Below, in pieces: positions 42,868 through 51,006 of a stretch of 64,000 bases of DNA. Below the pieces are notes generated by a model. It was not told where the DNA came from. It saw only the letters and a list, made by a program, of their open reading frames with translations, and searched no databases. Location of the stretch: assembly GCA_041752315.1 (NCBI GenBank), contig JBGSHJ010000075.1:1-64000 (forward strand). The letters run 5' to 3'. The stretch is from SYFY01 sp041752315 (GTDB lineage: Bacteria > Pseudomonadota > Gammaproteobacteria > Pseudomonadales > Azotimanducaceae). The position numbers were made by a program, and so were the translations under genes. Position 1 is the stretch's first letter; every line of letters begins with the position of its first letter.

Positions 42868-43266
42868 ATGGCCAGTGCTTACGGAATCGGAGATTCTTCT
42901 TTTCAAGCCGCCGGCGGTGAGGTCGGTGTGCGCGCCCTTGTCGATCAGTTTTACACCAACATGGACAACCTCACCGACGCCCGATCGATCCGCCGCCTGC
43001 ACGCCGATGACCTTGGCACTGCCAGGGACAAACTCTATCGATTTTTATGTGGCTGGCTGGGTGGACCGAGGCGCTATCAGGAGAAGTACGGCGCCATCAG
43101 CATTCCAGGTGCACACCGGGGTTTTGCGATCGGCACTGCGGAAAAAAATGCCTGGCTGGCCTGCATGCAACAGGCGGTTGATGCACAACCGTGGGAACCA
43201 GAATTCAAGCGCTATCTGATGCAGCAGCTGGCGATACCCGCAGATCGGGTCAGAACATTGCCCTGA
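42868..43266 (+). CDS. Truncated hemoglobin, group II
   Basis: A 132-residue globin of the GlbO-like class. GVRALVDQFYTNMD, LYRFLCGWLGGP and the proximal histidine region PGAHRGFAIGTAEKNAWLACMQQAVD are characteristic, and the gene length is usual. These proteins bind O2 and NO and protect against oxidative or nitrosative stress. The ATG at 42868 begins 40 bp after the lipoprotein stop. Confidence 0.9.
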   Translation: MASAYGIGDSSFQAAGGEVGVRALVDQFYTNMDNLTDARSIRRLHADDLGTARDKLYRFLCGWLGGPRRYQEKYGAISIPGAHRGFAIGTAEKNAWLACMQQAVDAQPWEPEFKRYLMQQLAIPADRVRTLP

Positions 43267-43282
43267 AGGAGCAGACCCTCTG

Positions 43283-43408
43283 GTGGCAAGCTGGAACGAT
43301 ACAGATCCCGAAAGTCAGCACCTTGAACCGCTGATTCGTCCGGTCAGTGTCACGAAGGAAGCAGTTTCCGAAGCGAACTCCGGAAACTGCGGATTTGGTC
43401 CGCTATGA
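43283..43408 (+). CDS. Possible 41-residue protein
   Basis: An open frame from a GTG (MASWNDTDPESQHLEPLIRP and on) with AAGGAG 10 nt upstream, beginning 16 bp after the globin gene. It overlaps the 3' end of the opposite-strand small gene and contains the inverted repeat 43361-43390. Nothing in it identifies a family; it may be chance. Confidence 0.25.
   Translation: MASWNDTDPESQHLEPLIRPVSVTKEAVSEANSGNCGFGPL
43361..43390. terminator. Inverted repeat, possible terminator
   Basis: GCAGTTTCCG and CGGAAACTGC (10 bp, perfect) around a 10-nt loop, between the globin and the small Lys-rich gene. Could end either transcript; no T-run follows, so this is weak. Confidence 0.4.
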
Positions 43409-43501
43409 GCCTTTTTTGGCTGCCTTGGCCGCACGCTTTTCCTTCAGCGTCTTCTCCGGCTTTTTCTTCGTTTCCTTTTTGCGATCTTCACCTTTCGACA
43501 T
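43403..43501 (-). CDS. Small lysine-rich basic protein (32 residues)
   Basis: Reads MSKGEDRKKETKKKPEKTLK and on to KAAKKGS, with 14 lysines and arginines out of 32. An excellent ribosome site (AAGGAG seven bases before the ATG) and the wholly biased composition argue for a real gene; it would be a cationic, disordered protein that could bind nucleic acid. Similar short Lys-rich proteins are common in gammaproteobacteria and have no established role. Confidence 0.65.
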   Translation of the reverse strand: MSKGEDRKKETKKKPEKTLKEKRAAKAAKKGS

Positions 43502-43849
43502 GCTGATCTCCTTTTCGATCATTCGAGGCGTACCGGATTATTCCATAGTCGATGCCGGAAGCAACGACCAGGCCATCAAAACTGTTGCCTGCAGCACAGG
43601 CCGCTGCTTCTGTCGCGAATCAGGAACGCTGGCGCTGACGATTCCCGGCACAAAGGTTGTTACAACGCGGCACCGGGCGGCTTGTCCGACCACCTGGCAA
43701 ACAAACTCGCCAACGCTGAATTCAGGGCAACCAGCGCGCGGACGACCCCCGCACTGTGGTTTTCAGGCAGGAGGATATTTTCCAATCCCCGAATGATGTG
43801 CTGGTCTGCTCACACCGAGGACCATTTTCACGGCCCACACGGTGTTGCG
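43502..43849. other. Gene-poor spacer
   Basis: About 350 bp between the small Lys-rich gene and the SDR, both on the minus strand. No supported gene or hairpin was found; it must hold the promoter for the small gene near its left end. Confidence 0.4.
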
Positions 43850-44521
43850 TCAGACCAGACCACGCACCGGGATCAACGCGCCATGCACTGCCCTTGCCGA
43901 GTCTGACAAAAGAAAGCACACAACTTCTGCCAGCGCTTCCGGGCTCACCCACTTGCTGTAGTCCGTGTCGGGCATGTCGGCACGATTGCGGGGGGTATCG
44001 ATCAGTGACGGCAGCACCGCGTTGATGTTCACCCCCTGCTGCCGGACTTCATCAGAGGCCGCTTCCGTCAGACGCATGACCACGCTCTTGGCCGCCGTGT
44101 AAGCCCCCATGTTGCCAACTCCATGCAGCGCGCCGAGGGCGCCGATGTTGACGATGCTGCCCCGGCCCCGCGCCACCAGGACCGGCATGGTGGCGGCGAG
44201 CATGCAGCGCAGGGTCTTGACGTTGATGTCGAACAGGAAATTCCACATCCGGTCCGGCGTGGCATGCACGGCGGGACCCATGTCGAATCCACCGGCGATA
44301 TTGGCGACCCCGTCGAAGTCACCGATGCTCCCGATGCAGCGCGCAACCGCGTCGTTGTCCGTGAGATCAACCACATGGGTGCGGCCCAGCGGCGACGTGA
44401 AACCTGGCACCACATCGATCAGTTCAACCGTGGCTCCCAGCGACCTGGCCTTGCTGGCAACGGCCTGACCGAGGATTCCGGCAGCGCCGGTGACGATGAT
44501 GGTCTGTGCGATTGAGCTCAC
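43850..44521 (-). CDS. Short-chain dehydrogenase/reductase, short form
   Basis: A 223-residue SDR with TGAAGILG at residues 11-18, NIAGGF for the NNAG motif, VNIGALGAL in place of the usual Ser-containing strand, and YTAAK with Tyr/Lys. The catalytic Ser is not evident in the usual position (GAL), which may reduce or change activity. About 25 residues shorter than typical. Confidence 0.8.
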   Translation of the reverse strand: MSSIAQTIIVTGAAGILGQAVASKARSLGATVELIDVVPGFTSPLGRTHVVDLTDNDAVARCIGSIGDFDGVANIAGGFDMGPAVHATPDRMWNFLFDINVKTLRCMLAATMPVLVARGRGSIVNIGALGALHGVGNMGAYTAAKSVVMRLTEAASDEVRQQGVNINAVLPSLIDTPRNRADMPDTDYSKWVSPEALAEVVCFLLSDSARAVHGALIPVRGLV

Positions 44522-44617
44522 ATGAATTTCCGGCTATGTCTCTGGAGACGAGTATAACGGTGTGCGAGCATTGATTGGTCTCACCAGCAAAACCACCTGA
44601 AAAATCCGGGAGAGACC

Positions 44618-45016
44618 ATGGATTCGATACTCAGACTGCTGTCAGCCGCCGCCGGTATGCCGATCTTCGGCAATGGTGTTCTCTTCATAACCGATCCACA
44701 AACGGCTGCGCGACAACTTGGCATGCCGTTGCTCGAAGGTATAGGCCGCAGCACACAGATCGGTGATTTTGGGTCGTTTTTCCTGTGTTCGTCGATTGCC
44801 GCGTTTTATGGCGCGTGGAACCGTTCCCCACTGCTGCTGTACGTGGCCGCTCTGCTGATTGGCGGCGCAGCCCTGTGCCGGATGATTGCAAGCCTGCTCC
44901 ATGACGCACCTTTTGCAACAACCTTCATCGCCGTCGAACTGATCCTGGCGACGATCTGGGTGGTCAGTGGCCGATACTTCCAGCGACAGCACGGCAGACT
45001 CTTCGAAAACACCTGA
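44618..45016 (+). CDS. Small four-helix membrane protein
   Basis: A 132-residue membrane protein with hydrophobic segments near residues 5-25, 50-68, 70-90 and 100-118 (e.g. LLLYVAALLIGGAALCRMIASLL and FIAVELILATIWVVSG). GGGAGA precedes the ATG. The layout resembles DUF4345-type proteins, but I cannot confirm this. Confidence 0.65.
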   Translation: MDSILRLLSAAAGMPIFGNGVLFITDPQTAARQLGMPLLEGIGRSTQIGDFGSFFLCSSIAAFYGAWNRSPLLLYVAALLIGGAALCRMIASLLHDAPFATTFIAVELILATIWVVSGRYFQRQHGRLFENT

Positions 45017-45086
45017 CGACACCAGCAGCCCGCGCCGCAACAGTCCGTCGCACGAGCCTTGTGTTGGGTGTACAGAGCACTCGTGG

Positions 45087-45869
45087 TCAGGCAGCCGGAA
45101 ACGCCGAGCCACCGTCGATCTTCAGGATCGAACCGGTGGTGTAGCTGGACGCATTGCTGGCGAAATAAAGCGCTGCGCCAACGACTTCGTCAGCTTCCCC
45201 TCCCCGCTGCAAGGGAATGGTTGTTGCTGCGCGCTTGTTGAACGCCTCCAGATCCCACGCCTTGGCGATGTCCGTCAGGAACGGCCCGGGCATGATGCAG
45301 TTGACCCGCACCTTGGGGGCGTAGGCTCGGGCCAGCCCGATGGTGAACGCGTTGAGGCCGGCCTTGGCCATCGCGTAGGGCAATTCGTTCGGGGTCGGCT
45401 GGACAGCCGCGATGCTGCTGACGTTGATGATCGAACCGCCGGCACCGGCCGCCATGCGTTCCCCGATCAGCGAAGACAGGCGGAAAGGTCCACGCAGATT
45501 CACCTGCAGCACCTTGTCGTAGAGTGCCTCGGTCACATTGGAGAGTCGATCGTACAGCGGCGACATCCCCGCGTTGTTGACGAGCACGTCGACATGGCCA
45601 AATTCCCGGTAGGCAAACTCAGCCAGCGCATCCGCTGCCGCCCAGTCGCCGGCATGAAAAGCAAAGGGCAGGCAGCGGCGGCCGGTGGCTGCACTGATTT
45701 CGCTCGCGGCCAGCTGGCAGCCATCCAGTTTGCGACTGGCAATGACGACATCGGCACCGGCTTGCGCAAAGGCCGTACACATGGCAAGTCCGAGCCCGCG
45801 ACTGCCGCCGGTGACCACCGCGACCTTGCCGGTGAGATCGAAGTGGGCTGCTGTTTTGTTGGCGTCCAT
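45087..45869 (-). CDS. Short-chain dehydrogenase/reductase
   Basis: A 260-residue classical SDR: TGGSRGLG at residues 20-27, NNAGMSP, INVSSIAAVQPTP with the catalytic Ser, YAMAK with Tyr/Lys, and the C-terminal GSILKIDGGSAFPAA. The wording resembles FabG-like and sorbose- or gluconate-dehydrogenase-like members. GGAAG lies upstream of the ATG at 45869. Divergent from the Tat-exported aldo-keto reductase. Confidence 0.88.
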   Translation of the reverse strand: MDANKTAAHFDLTGKVAVVTGGSRGLGLAMCTAFAQAGADVVIASRKLDGCQLAASEISAATGRRCLPFAFHAGDWAAADALAEFAYREFGHVDVLVNNAGMSPLYDRLSNVTEALYDKVLQVNLRGPFRLSSLIGERMAAGAGGSIINVSSIAAVQPTPNELPYAMAKAGLNAFTIGLARAYAPKVRVNCIMPGPFLTDIAKAWDLEAFNKRAATTIPLQRGGEADEVVGAALYFASNASSYTTGSILKIDGGSAFPAA

Positions 45870-46032
45870 GAAAACTTCCGTGCTGAAAGCGCCGCAGTAT
45901 GCCCGCCGCCACAAGGTGCTGCCAATTCCCCTTTTTCAGGCGTCCAGTTTGTGTTGGGAGCACGATCCTGATTCCCCTGCGCGCCGACCCCGGCTAATGT
46001 AGGGCGTACCAAATCGTCTATTGGATGACCGC

Positions 46033-47292
46033 ATGGACACCACCGACACCGGAAGACGCCGATTTCTCCAGACCTCCGCCCTTGCGACCGCCCTTTCCAC
46101 CGCTCTTCCCACCACACTGGGTGGACTCGCCCTTCTCTCTGGTCAGACCAACGCCAGTACGCCGACCGCTTCAGCGGATGCAAAGGTACGCCGCTACGTC
46201 CGGCTGGGGCGAACGGAAATGAAGATCTCGGACATCAGTTTTGGTGCCAGCCGATTGCGTTCGGGCCAGGAACATCTGGTTCAGCATGCGCTGGATCGTG
46301 GCATCAACTATTTTGATACCGCCGAAAGCTACACCGATGGCGCCAGCGAGACCGTGCTCGGGAACGCCTTGCAGGGTCGACGCGATCAGGTCTATCTGGT
46401 TGGCAAGCGGATCACCGGCAGCACGGAAAGTCGTGCCAGCATGATGTCTGCCCTTGAAGAATCACTCACCCGCCTGCGCACCGACTACATCGACCTGTTC
46501 ATGACGCATGCCATCAACAATGTCGAAAGGCTCCGCAATCCGGAGTGGCACGAGTTCACCGCCCGCGCCAGACAGCAGGGCAAGATCCGGTATGTCGGTG
46601 TCTCGGGACATGCTGGCAACCTCGCGGAATGTCTCGACTATGCGCTGGATCAGGACATGGTGGACGCCATGCTGGTCGCCTACAACTTCGGACAGGATCC
46701 AAAATTCTACGAGACCATCACGCGCTCCTTCGACATGATCGCCACCCAGGATGATCTGCCGCGCATCCTTGCGAAGGCAAAAAGCAAGGACGTTGGGGTT
46801 GTGGCGATGAAAACGCTCATGGGCGCACGCCTCAACGACATGCGACCGTACGAACAGGACGGTGCAACGTTTTCCCAGGCGGCCTTTCGCTGGGTACTGT
46901 CCAACAAGGACGTCGACGCCCTCATCATTTCCATGACAGGCACCGCTGACATCGACGAGTACCTGGGTGCTTCGGGTTCGACAGCACTGGCCGCCACCGA
47001 TCTGCCACTGCTGCAGCGCTATGCAGCGCTGAACGGTCACACCTACTGTCGACAGGCTTGCGACCGCTGCGACGGGGCCTGTCCCTACGGCGTACCGATC
47101 GCCGATGTGCTGCGTACCCGCATGTATGCCACCGACTATCAGGATGTGGATTTTGCGCGACGCGAATACGCGATGCTGACCACGGATGCATCCGCCTGTC
47201 TGTCCTGTTCCGGACAACCCTGCCAGGGTGCATGCCCACACGACATCGCCATTCACGAATGGTGCGCGCCAACACACCGGATGCTGGGCTGA
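46033..47292 (+). CDS. Tat-exported aldo-keto reductase with C-terminal Fe-S domain
   Basis: A 419-residue fusion. The twin-arginine signal GRRRFLQTS is followed by Ala/Ser/Thr-rich repeats; the aldo-keto reductase TIM barrel (about residues 50-320) has FDTAESY with the catalytic Tyr, the Lys of VGKRI and a His in MTHAINN. The C-terminal 75 residues carry seven cysteines (CRQACDRCDGACP and CLSCSGQPCQGACP), enough for two iron-sulfur clusters. Such Fe-S AKRs are probably quinone- or protein-linked periplasmic reductases. The TTG at 46021 is an alternative start. Its stop overlaps larB. Confidence 0.85.
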   Translation: MDTTDTGRRRFLQTSALATALSTALPTTLGGLALLSGQTNASTPTASADAKVRRYVRLGRTEMKISDISFGASRLRSGQEHLVQHALDRGINYFDTAESYTDGASETVLGNALQGRRDQVYLVGKRITGSTESRASMMSALEESLTRLRTDYIDLFMTHAINNVERLRNPEWHEFTARARQQGKIRYVGVSGHAGNLAECLDYALDQDMVDAMLVAYNFGQDPKFYETITRSFDMIATQDDLPRILAKAKSKDVGVVAMKTLMGARLNDMRPYEQDGATFSQAAFRWVLSNKDVDALIISMTGTADIDEYLGASGSTALAATDLPLLQRYAALNGHTYCRQACDRCDGACPYGVPIADVLRTRMYATDYQDVDFARREYAMLTTDASACLSCSGQPCQGACPHDIAIHEWCAPTHRMLG

Positions 47293-48032
47293 TGCGGGAC
47301 GTCAGATCCATCCTCGCCGATCTTGACTCGGGGCGCGTGGACGTCCTTGCCGCCGAGCGGGAGATTCGAGCCTGTTTTTTCGAAGACCTCGGTCATTCGA
47401 CACTCGATCATGATCGAGCCGCCAGAACCGGCGCCAGTGAAGTGGTCTATGGCGCCGGCAAGTCTGCCGCCCAGATCGACGATATCTTCAACCACATGAC
47501 GGCGCGGCAGAGCAACGTGCTGATCACGCGGGTGACGCCGGAAAAAGCCGCTGCACTGAAGGCACTGGCCAATGGCGCAACGTACCATCCCGTCGCCCAA
47601 CTGGTCAGCTTCGTGGCTCGTGAACCGGATCGCACCACGCATGCGGTTGCCGTGGTTTCGGCCGGCACGTCGGATCTTGCGGTCTGTGAGGAAGCCGCAG
47701 TTTCCCTGGAGTTTTTCGGCAATCCCGTGACGCGCATCTATGATGTCGGCGTTGCCGGCCTGCATCGATTGCTGGCTCGGCTGCCGGAGATTCGGGCCGC
47801 GCGGGTGGTTATCGTGGTCGCGGGAATGGAAGGTGCACTGCCCAGCGTGGTGGGTGGCCTGGTCGACAAGCCGGTGATCGCCGTACCGACCTCCGTCGGT
47901 TATGGTGCGGCGTTTGGCGGCATCGCCGCGCTGCTCGGCATGTTGAACAGTTGCGCGTCGGGCGTCGCCGTCGTGAATATTGACAACGGCTTTGGTGCTG
48001 CCCACCTGGCCAACCGCATGAATCGCCTGTGA
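47292..48032 (+). CDS. larB: Nickel-pincer cofactor biosynthesis protein LarB
   Basis: LarB carboxylates and hydrolyses nicotinic acid adenine dinucleotide, the first step of the nickel-pincer nucleotide made for lactate racemase and its relatives. The 246-residue length fits. VVSAGTSDLAVCEEAA, VIVVAGMEGALPSVVGGLVDKPVIAVPTS (the PurE-like fold) and GYGAAFGGIAALLGMLNSC are clear LarB signatures. The ATG overlaps the preceding stop (TGATG). Translational order AKR-larB-larE is tight. Confidence 0.92.
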   Translation: MRDVRSILADLDSGRVDVLAAEREIRACFFEDLGHSTLDHDRAARTGASEVVYGAGKSAAQIDDIFNHMTARQSNVLITRVTPEKAAALKALANGATYHPVAQLVSFVAREPDRTTHAVAVVSAGTSDLAVCEEAAVSLEFFGNPVTRIYDVGVAGLHRLLARLPEIRAARVVIVVAGMEGALPSVVGGLVDKPVIAVPTSVGYGAAFGGIAALLGMLNSCASGVAVVNIDNGFGAAHLANRMNRL

Positions 48033-48059
48033 GCAGGTCCTGCGTTGAAGGAGTTGGCG

Positions 48060-48974
48060 ATGAATGAAGCCTCGATGGTCCCGGTGCAAGCCCAGACAGA
48101 AAAACAGCCCGAAGAACAGACCGAGGTGCCGACAGAAGTAGGGATCGCAGACAAGCATGCAAGGCTGCGGCAGATCATTGCCGGTTTCGAATCGGCCATC
48201 GTCGCATTTTCCGCAGGCATTGACAGTTCTCTGGTCGCCTTTGTTGCCCATCAGGTGCTGGGTCCACGGGCACTGGCCATTACCTCCGGATCGCTCAGCC
48301 TCAAGCGTGCGGACCTCGCACTCGCTCGTGGACTCGCTGCGCAGTGGGGTATGGCCCATCGTGTGGTCATGACTGACGAGATTGCCAAGGCTGACTATCG
48401 GGCCAACCCCACCAACCGCTGTTTTCACTGCAAGACATCGCTTTACACGCTGCTTCGCGACGTTGCTGACAAGGAAGGCTACGCCGTGCTCCTGAATGGC
48501 ACCAATCGGGATGATCTCGGTGATCATCGACCCGGACTCATCGCGGCCGATGATCATGCCGTGCGTTCACCACTCGTCGAGGCTGGCTTCCGCAAAGCCG
48601 ATGTGCGTGTGCTGGCACGTCAGCTGGGACTCGAGAACGCGGAAAAGCCACAGGCCGCATGCCTCTCCAGCCGCTTTCCCTACGGTACGGCCATCACCGA
48701 GGCGCTGCTGGCGCAGGTTGAACAGGCCGAGGAGTTGCTGGCGGGCATGGGGCTGACCCAGTTCAGGGTTCGGCACCATGGTGATATCGCCCGTCTTGAA
48801 GTCATGCCGGACGACATGCCGCTGCTGCTGCAACGGCGCCTGGACATCGAATCCCGGATGAAGGCCTTTGGTTATCTGTACGTTGCACTCGATCTTGGTG
48901 GCTTCCGCTCCGGCTCACTCAATGATGTGCTGCGCAGGACCGGAGATATCCCCGCGGTCCAGATCTGGGAGTGA
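48060..48974 (+). CDS. larE: Sulfur transferase LarE
   Basis: LarE is an ATP pyrophosphatase that supplies sulfur to the pincer cofactor, sacrificing a cysteine in many species. The P-loop-like FSAGIDSS (normally SGGxDSS) is near residue 53; TNRCFHCK gives a CxxC, and AACLSSRFPYG contains the Cys position used as donor in studied LarE. The start is the ATG at 48060, as AAGGAG lies 7-12 bases upstream; the TTG at 48045 overlaps that ribosome site. LarC and LarA, needed to finish and use the cofactor, are not in the window. Confidence 0.9.
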   Translation: MNEASMVPVQAQTEKQPEEQTEVPTEVGIADKHARLRQIIAGFESAIVAFSAGIDSSLVAFVAHQVLGPRALAITSGSLSLKRADLALARGLAAQWGMAHRVVMTDEIAKADYRANPTNRCFHCKTSLYTLLRDVADKEGYAVLLNGTNRDDLGDHRPGLIAADDHAVRSPLVEAGFRKADVRVLARQLGLENAEKPQAACLSSRFPYGTAITEALLAQVEQAEELLAGMGLTQFRVRHHGDIARLEVMPDDMPLLLQRRLDIESRMKAFGYLYVALDLGGFRSGSLNDVLRRTGDIPAVQIWE

Positions 48975-48983
48975 CATCGGGCC

Positions 48984-50051
48984 TCAGGAAAACGTCACTT
49001 CGCAGAAGATATCCAGTTCAACCTTCCTGCTGACAAACCGGTTCACGTGCGGACCGGCACACCAGGTGGGCATGACCATCGAGTACAGGCCGGTGCCACC
49101 GGCAACCATCACCAGGATATCCTCGTGGGACCGGAAACTGTGGATCGGACCGCGATCATCCCCCTTTGGCGCAAATCCTCCACCGATCGCCCGCAGGTCT
49201 TCCGGACGATGGAAACAGAGGCCAAACAGCGCTTTCTGAATCATCTCGCGGGTGAGATTGGCTTTTTGATACACCTCGGCGTGTTCAGGGTTGAGGACAA
49301 CCACCGCCGCACCGTTACGCAGCATCGCGTTGTTGGTGGCGACATTGCTCAGCCCGACGGCCAGCACTTTCGAGAGTCGCTGCGCGTCCTGTGCAATCTC
49401 ACCGGTCGGACTGTACAGCACCGAATGAGGCGCCTCAGCGCCGATCACTGTCACCACGCTGTCCTCCGGTGCAAATCCCAGTGACGTGTGCAGCGGTGGA
49501 AACGGACTGCTCTCTTCATCTTCAGCCAGGCAATAGGTGAACTTCCCCGGATGGCCCAACAGCGCCATGTCCGACTCGCCGGGTCGCGCGCCTCCGATAT
49601 TGATCATGGCCAGCCTGAGTGCGCGGCCAATGCTGGCGTTGGCACGATGTCCCAGCCCCAGCGCACCAAACCCGCCGCTGATGCCACCACAGGCCGCCCG
49701 CGCCGGTCCGTTGACGATGATCAGCGGCGCCGTGCAATGGGTTGTGCTCTGCATTTCGGTGAGATCGAATGCCGGATCGATCACTGCACTCACCGCTGCA
49801 ATCACCACCGGCATGTGGTCGGGCAGGCAGCCCGCCATCACTGCCGCGACGGCGACCTTTTCCACGGTCGCAATGCCACCCCCCGGCCCCATGTTACCCA
49901 GCACCATCTCGCCATCGAGTCCGGTGGCGAGGATGAGTCGGTCCACGCGTTCCCGGGTTGGCACGATGACCGGCAGACCGTCAGTACACCGCAGCGCATG
50001 CAGTTGTTCAATGGCAGCCATCTCATCGGCAGCGGTCAGCATCGTCGTCAT
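48984..50051 (-). CDS. Large partner protein of the UGSC operon, function unknown
   Basis: A 355-residue cytosolic protein I cannot assign to a characterised family. Notable features are Gly-rich stretches (GNMGPGGGIATVE near residue 52; ACGGISGGFGALGLGHRANASIGRAL near residue 120), INIGGARPGESDMALLGHPGKFTYCLAE, and four or more cysteines (CLPDH, THCTAP, TYC, PTWCAGP). The conserved-looking loops suggest an enzyme that binds a phosphorylated or carbonyl substrate. It starts directly after the UGSC gene's TGA, so it is made from the same mRNA and is the best candidate for a functional partner. Confidence 0.6.
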   Translation of the reverse strand: MTTMLTAADEMAAIEQLHALRCTDGLPVIVPTRERVDRLILATGLDGEMVLGNMGPGGGIATVEKVAVAAVMAGCLPDHMPVVIAAVSAVIDPAFDLTEMQSTTHCTAPLIIVNGPARAACGGISGGFGALGLGHRANASIGRALRLAMINIGGARPGESDMALLGHPGKFTYCLAEDEESSPFPPLHTSLGFAPEDSVVTVIGAEAPHSVLYSPTGEIAQDAQRLSKVLAVGLSNVATNNAMLRNGAAVVVLNPEHAEVYQKANLTREMIQKALFGLCFHRPEDLRAIGGGFAPKGDDRGPIHSFRSHEDILVMVAGGTGLYSMVMPTWCAGPHVNRFVSRKVELDIFCEVTFS

Positions 50052-50612
50052 TCAGGCTTTCTCACCAGGTAATTCACGTGTGCCATCGCGCAGCGCCCTA
50101 AGGAGCTCCGGAACGATGGACTCGGCGATGCGCCGGAGGCTGTCCGCACCGGTACCGGCAACCGGGTGCGGCAGCCGAACACGAGGCAGGTCAGGCATGC
50201 CCAGCGAGTTGGCAACAAAATCACCCTGCGGCCAGAACTTCTCCGTGACCAGGGAGACCGCTGGAATGCCAAGGTTTGCAACCATGATGCCGTCACGCAC
50301 GGTGCCGGTGGTGCAACTGCCTCAGTGTCCGTAGGCGGCGACTACCGCCTGGCAACTGCCTTTGATCTCGGCAAGGATTTCCGGGCTTGCCGGGATGGAG
50401 GCGTTGCCCTTGTTCCAGTGTCTTGTGGTGATATCCACCTTGCTGGCCAGCGCCGTGGCGACGGCATCCAGAAAGGCAACCGAGTCAGGAAATCCGTTGG
50501 CGAGGAAACCAACCGTCACGCCCTTCTCATCCTCAAGGTCCAGGTCGATGCCAAGCGTATAGGGCGTCACCTTCATTTCTGTCGGTGCTCGCGGGTCGAG
50601 AAACTCGATCAT
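50052..50612 (-). CDS. UGSC-family selenoprotein (UGA at 50322-50324 read as selenocysteine)
   Basis: Two open frames, 50322-50612 and 50052-50321, are in the same frame and separated by one TGA. Read through, they make a 186-residue protein whose residues 94-102 are YGH-Sec-GSCTT, exactly the UGSC motif that defines a selenoprotein family seen in marine bacteria; relatives with CGSC exist. The protein carries redox-type Sec97 and Cys100. A SECIS-like hairpin begins 13 nt after the UGA. Downstream coding is intact to a stop that touches the next ATG, which argues against a decayed gene. The molecular role of the family is not established. Confidence 0.88.
50290..50308 (-). promoter_or_regulatory. 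Bacterial SECIS-like hairpin of the UGSC gene
   Basis: Reading mRNA from the base after the UGA, nt 14-20 (CCGGCAC) pair with nt 26-32 (GUGACGG) with one G-A mismatch, leaving a CGUGC loop at nt 21-25. The loop lies 20 nt after the UGA with G in the second position, as required of bacterial SECIS elements. An outer stem with a bulged U (nt 6-13 with 38-46) may extend it. Confidence 0.7.
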
Positions 50613-50616
50613 GGTC

Positions 50617-50937
50617 TCAGGCCTGTTGTGCGGGAACCTCGATTACAAGCCCGTCGTGCGCCGCAGTCAATCTGAGCTGACACGAAAGCCGGCTGCCGGG
50701 GCGGGGCTGCCAGGCGTACTCCAGCAGATCCTGTTCGTCCTGCGATGGCGACCCGAAAGTGGCAACCCATTGCGCCGCCACGTAACAGTGGCAGGTACAA
50801 CAAGTGCAGCCGCCACCGCATTGCGCCTTGATACCCGGAATGTTGTGATCGAGCGCCGCATCCATCACGGTGCGACCCGCTTCAATGGTCACCGGCAGCC
50901 GATTGCCATCAGTGAAGAGGAAAACGATTTTGATCAT
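50617..50937 (-). CDS. [2Fe-2S] ferredoxin
   Basis: A 106-residue plant/adrenodoxin-fold ferredoxin. The cluster ligands are in CGGGCTCCTC (CxxxxCxxC-type loop near residue 40) and a distal Cys in SCQLRL near residue 87. It would pass single electrons to a redox partner. The UGSC gene follows four bases after its stop, so ferredoxin, UGSC protein and the 355-residue protein are one operon; ferredoxin may reduce the selenoprotein. The ATG at 50937 is preferred over an upstream in-frame codon. Confidence 0.87.
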   Translation of the reverse strand: MIKIVFLFTDGNRLPVTIEAGRTVMDAALDHNIPGIKAQCGGGCTCCTCHCYVAAQWVATFGSPSQDEQDLLEYAWQPRPGSRLSCQLRLTAAHDGLVIEVPAQQA

Positions 50938-51006
50938 GGGCTTTCGACAGATTGCAGGTGAGACAACGATGGCATAATCCACAGCATCTCCGGTTCCGGG
51001 CAGGCC

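Noticed and set aside
43682..43952. Small overlapping frames on both strands of the 43.5-43.9 kb spacer
   Set aside because: No ribosome site, no recognisable composition or domain, and they overlap the SDR end.
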